Assembly: GCA_947458405.1 (NCBI GenBank)
Contig: CANGZW010000025.1
Location: forward strand, 1 to 36,741
Direction: 5' to 3'
Length of the DNA stretch: 36,741 bases
Source: Leptospiraceae bacterium
GTDB taxonomy: Bacteria; Spirochaetota; Leptospiria; Leptospirales; Leptospiraceae
A model generated the notes under the pieces. The model had not been told where the DNA came from, ran no database searches, and was given only the letters and a program-made list of their open reading frames with translations. The position numbers and the translations under genes were made by a program. Positions within the stretch are counted from its first letter, which is position 1; the number at the start of each line of letters is the position of its first letter. Shown in pieces: positions 34,545 through 36,741 of the stretch.

Positions 34545-34640
34545 GTTCCAAAAAAGAAGAGAAACCCGGACGGTCGTGGAACTGGTCCCCGAGTAGGGAC
34601 ATCTTTAAGTCCCGTATCGAGGGGAATCCTCCGGGGTGTT
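34545..34640. other. GC-rich element with nested stem-loops
   Basis: It stands out from the AT-rich surroundings. GGGAC (34596-34600) pairs with GTCCC (34609-34613), a symmetric GTA/GTA internal loop follows, then CCCCGA (34587-34592) pairs with TCGAGGGG (34617-34624) with one bulged A. GTTCCA and TGGAAC further out (34545-34582) can pair as well. It may be a small RNA, a folded 5' leader or a dispersed repeat. A 103-codon open frame on the minus strand crosses it, but I do not accept that as a gene. Confidence 0.5.
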
Positions 34641-34845
34641 GTATTACTTTGTAGTTATCTAAAATACTTACCTTACGAACTGAAATGGACCAAAGGTAAA
34701 TATATAGAGCGATTAATCTAAAACCCATACTTTTTTCATATATTTTCCTTTCCATTTCGATAAAATATTGCTGAATATGTTAAAATTTAAAATATTCAGA
34801 ATTATCATCATAAATTAACAAAAGAAACCCAAAGCGAGAGCAAAT

Positions 34846-36384
34846 ATGGATCATACAGAAATTGTAAGAACAGTTGAATGTCCCAAGTGTAGATTGAAGA
34901 ATTTGGCAGGGACGAAGTTTTGTGCGGATTGTGGTACTCCGCTTGTTTCAGGAGTTAAGATGATCTGCACAAAGTGTAGTCATGAGAATCCTCCGGGTAC
35001 TAAATTTTGTGGGAATTGTGGGGCTTCGTTTGAGCTCAATGTGGAGAGTGATCCTGACATTCATCTTTTGCAGAGGGCGTTGAAGGGGCGGTATGTCGTA
35101 CAGAAATCTCTGGGGGAAGGGGGATTTGGTCGGGTGTTTTTGGCTCTGCATGAGGGTCTTAAGCGAAAGGATGTGATCAAACTTTTAGGTGCCGATCAGA
35201 GCAGAAGCGAGGATATCAAGAGAAGATTTTTACAGGAAGCACAGGCAATTGCCAAGCTGAGTCATCCAAATATCATTGAAATCAAAGATGTGGCAGAATT
35301 TGAGGGCAGACCGTATTACATCATGTCGTACAGAGAAGGGGGAAGCCTCGAAGATCTTTTACAAAAAGAAAAGAAACTCTCCCCCGAACGGGCAATCGAA
35401 CTCTGCAAAGGCATTCTCTCGGCACTCTCCGAGATACACGCAAAGGGCATCATCCACAGAGACATCAAGCCCGACAATGTTTTAATCGGAGACAAAGGAG
35501 AAGCAATCCTCATAGACTTTGGAATTGCTAGAGTGGAGGAGGATTCCACACTCAAGCCCAAGACGGGCACGGGTATGACAATTGGTACAGTGACCTACAT
35601 GAGCCCTGAACAATTGGAAGGTAAGTCCATCGATAGCCGCTCTGATCTCTATTCTACAGGGATACTCCTCTATGAACTCCTTGTGGGCGAACCTCCCTTT
35701 CAGGGCTCACTCCCATCGCTCATTTTAAAACACACCACGGAAGAAGTTCCGGGTATTACCGACAAACTGAACAACCATAAGTTTGCTCCCAATCTGGAAT
35801 ATGTGATCAAAAAAGCCTGTGAAAAGAAGGCAGAAGATCGATTTGGAAACGCTCTGGAGATGCGGGATGCGTTTGGATTGGAGACTACGGAGATTCCCGT
35901 AGAACAAAAACAGAATCAGAAACCAAACTCGGAAGTGAGTGACAAAAATATTAAGGACAACGCTCAGAATCTTGGGACGATTATTAAGGAAGAGTTCCCA
36001 TTTTTAACGAAATTATACTATCTTATTAGTGGGAAATTTATAAAACTCCCAATATACGGGAGGATTTTGGTTATCATATTTTCCTTATTTATAGGTAACA
36101 AATTTTATGGGATTTTCAAACCTTGGGGTCCCTATATGGGGCAAACAAGTTGGGGATATGCAAACATGAGGTGCTGGATGCTTGGTATGAGATTGCCGTC
36201 AAAAGATGAATTAAAAGACGCATATAACAATGGAGAAACAGAATCATGGCAAAAAGATACCAAAGATTACTGGTCTTCTACCCCGTATGGCTCGGAGGGG
36301 CTCTACTTTTTCAATGTCTACAATGGTAAATCCTACTACGTCATATTTAATATCTATGACTACGGTGTACGTTGTCATCGTTAG
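34846..36384 (+). CDS. Transmembrane Ser/Thr kinase with two zinc ribbons and a DUF1566 (C-type-lectin-like) domain
   Basis: Residues 12-29 and 41-58 are two CxxC-x10-CxxC zinc ribbons. Residues ~83-343 form a Hanks-type kinase: GEGGFGRV loop, Lys112, HRDIKPDN (Asp206), DFG (224-226), MSPEQLEG and DLYSTGILLYELL. All catalytic residues are present. A Gln/Asn-rich linker and a transmembrane segment (~403-423, ILVIIFSLFIG) follow. The end is a compact DUF1566 domain (WGYANMRCWMLGMRLPSKDEL, then YWSST and GVRCHR at the stop). The domain order suggests a receptor kinase with the C-terminal domain outside the cytoplasm. DUF1566 folds like formylglycine-generating enzyme and is a frequent target domain of diversity-generating retroelements. 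Bases favour G over C until about 35345 and C over G after it, hinting at a mosaic gene. Confidence 0.9.
   Translation: MDHTEIVRTVECPKCRLKNLAGTKFCADCGTPLVSGVKMICTKCSHENPPGTKFCGNCGASFELNVESDPDIHLLQRALKGRYVVQKSLGEGGFGRVFLALHEGLKRKDVIKLLGADQSRSEDIKRRFLQEAQAIAKLSHPNIIEIKDVAEFEGRPYYIMSYREGGSLEDLLQKEKKLSPERAIELCKGILSALSEIHAKGIIHRDIKPDNVLIGDKGEAILIDFGIARVEEDSTLKPKTGTGMTIGTVTYMSPEQLEGKSIDSRSDLYSTGILLYELLVGEPPFQGSLPSLILKHTTEEVPGITDKLNNHKFAPNLEYVIKKACEKKAEDRFGNALEMRDAFGLETTEIPVEQKQNQKPNSEVSDKNIKDNAQNLGTIIKEEFPFLTKLYYLISGKFIKLPIYGRILVIIFSLFIGNKFYGIFKPWGPYMGQTSWGYANMRCWMLGMRLPSKDELKDAYNNGETESWQKDTKDYWSSTPYGSEGLYFFNVYNGKSYYVIFNIYDYGVRCHR
36283..36384 (+). other. Candidate variable region of a diversity-generating retroelement
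   Basis: The last 33 codons of the kinase gene after YWSST are nearly all of the form NNY at surface positions (TAT, GGC, CTC, TAC, TTC, GTC, TCC, ATC, GAC and so on), as expected if AAY codons of a template were randomised at adenines. The constant end GVRCHR and a C/G-rich stretch right after the stop (TAGTCCCCCCCGGG) fit the usual layout. No template copy or reverse transcriptase is in the window, so this stays a candidate. Confidence 0.35.
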
Positions 36385-36442
36385 TCCCCCCCGGGTGTTT
36401 CCCATTGCACTTGACCTTCCCCCGTCTGTCCCATTGGTTTGG

Positions 36443-36494
36443 CGTCTCGATACAAATTTTGCAAGGGGATGCAAAATTCACTCGACGACCGTAC
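36443..36494 (+). repeat. REP-like palindromic element 1
   Basis: The order is CG, TCTCGATACA, a 9-bp stem (36455-36463 with 36470-36478, loop AGGGGA), then ACTCGA, CG and ACCG. The TCGA pair and CG/CG form an outer stem with a bulged TC. ACTTTTTTG follows ACCGT. Confidence 0.75.
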
Positions 36495-36574
36495 TTTTTT
36501 GTATAGAGGTGATTGAGAGAGATGCTGTTAATAAAGTGATTTATACGTAGTATGTTTAGCTAAACAAAAAAGTT

Positions 36575-36664
36575 CGGTGGTCGAGTGCTGGCGTAATACA
36601 TAAAGGCTTATCTATCATTGGAAAAATTCCTAGTAAACAAAAAATCTGCCAGTGTATCGAGACC
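36575..36664 (-). repeat. REP-like palindromic element 2, inverted
   Basis: Read on the minus strand: GG, TCTCGATACA, stem CTGGC (36652-36648) and GCCAG (36592-36588) around a loop of ~55 bases, then CACTCGA, CC and ACCG, followed by AACTTTTTTG as in element 1. It faces element 1, making an inverted pair. Confidence 0.7.
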
Positions 36665-36693
36665 CCCACGTATACAGACAAATTCTGTATTTC

Positions 36694-36741
36694 GGCATCT
36701 CGATACATCCGCGAGAAGATGCGGATACTCGATGACCGTAC
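36694..36741 (+). repeat. REP-like palindromic element 3, at the window end
   Basis: The order is CA, TCTCGATACA, a 6-bp stem ATCCGC (36707-36712) with GCGGAT (36721-36726), then ACTCGA, TG and ACCGTAC. The window ends within or just after it. Confidence 0.7.

Noticed and set aside
34444-34755. 103-codon open frame on the minus strand
   Set aside because: It runs through a direct repeat, a perfect 16-bp hairpin and a GC-rich structured element, giving low-complexity protein (FSSFLEPFFFSFQKEKKK). No domain or ribosome binding site supports it.
36443-36494. Integron attC site
   Set aside because: It is palindromic with a bulge, but there is no GTTRRRY/RYYYAAC core, and the three copies vary in the stem as REP elements do.
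36230-36550. 106-codon open frame overlapping the kinase 3' end
   Set aside because: Shadow frame of the DUF1566 domain that continues into REP elements.
36385-36741. Template repeat or reverse transcriptase of a diversity-generating retroelement within the window
   Set aside because: I looked for a second copy of the YWSST...VRCHR coding stretch on both strands and found none. The tail holds only REP-like elements.
1-36741. CRISPR arrays, tRNA and rRNA genes, insertion sequences
   Set aside because: No regularly spaced repeats, cloverleaf with TTCRANNC arm, rRNA core motif or transposase was seen on either strand.

Overview
The window is AT-rich chromosomal DNA from what looks like a Leptospiraceae-type spirochaete. 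This is an inference from three things: lipoproteins with loose spirochaetal lipoboxes, PD40/OmpA and LysM envelope proteins, and frequent TTG starts backed by good ribosome binding sites. No rRNA, tRNA or CRISPR array was seen.

Positions 1-7100 are read leftwards. A probable co-transcribed set runs band-7/prohibitin, polyphosphate kinase 2, a YiiX-like protein lacking both expected catalytic residues, an MDR-family quinone reductase, a Fur-family regulator and tgt. The last three overlap by ATGA. A STAS anti-anti-sigma gene follows with its own promoter and two tandem terminators. Then comes a LysM protein whose only sensible start is an ATT placed where transcription should begin.

Positions 7100-25000 hold envelope and lipid-related genes. 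They include a metallo-beta-lactamase-fold protein and a cysteine-rich exported protein of unknown function. A cNMP-binding/patatin phospholipase carries a degenerate MinD-like middle domain and is followed by an EcsC protein. Further on are an LCAT-like lipase, a PD40-OmpA protein, a small lipoprotein, an amidohydrolase, an exported protein, a FadL/UPF0164-like barrel, an RlmD/TrmA-family RNA methyltransferase with NPPR instead of DPPR, three alpha/beta hydrolases (two are lipoproteins), an unknown 138-residue protein and a saccharopine-dehydrogenase-like reductase.

Positions 25139-32156 form a putrescine/GABA locus: the ABC transporter ydcSTUV reads leftwards and gabT-patD reads rightwards from a shared control region. 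Putrescine would be imported, its aldehyde oxidised to GABA by PatD, and GABA transaminated by GabT. The enzyme for the first step (putrescine to 4-aminobutanal) is not in the window.

Positions 32160-34840 are an accessory stretch: a truncated DUF29 gene, a three-gene hipB-hipS-hipT toxin-antitoxin system with two operator-like repeats exactly 40 bp apart, a fossil of a PIN-domain toxin, an imperfect direct repeat and a GC-rich structured element.

Positions 34846-36741 hold a Ser/Thr kinase with two zinc ribbons, a transmembrane segment and a C-terminal DUF1566 (C-type-lectin-like) domain. Its last ~35 codons resemble the variable region of a diversity-generating retroelement target. Downstream are three REP-like elements whose stems covary. 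The template repeat and reverse transcriptase needed to prove the retroelement idea are not in the window.
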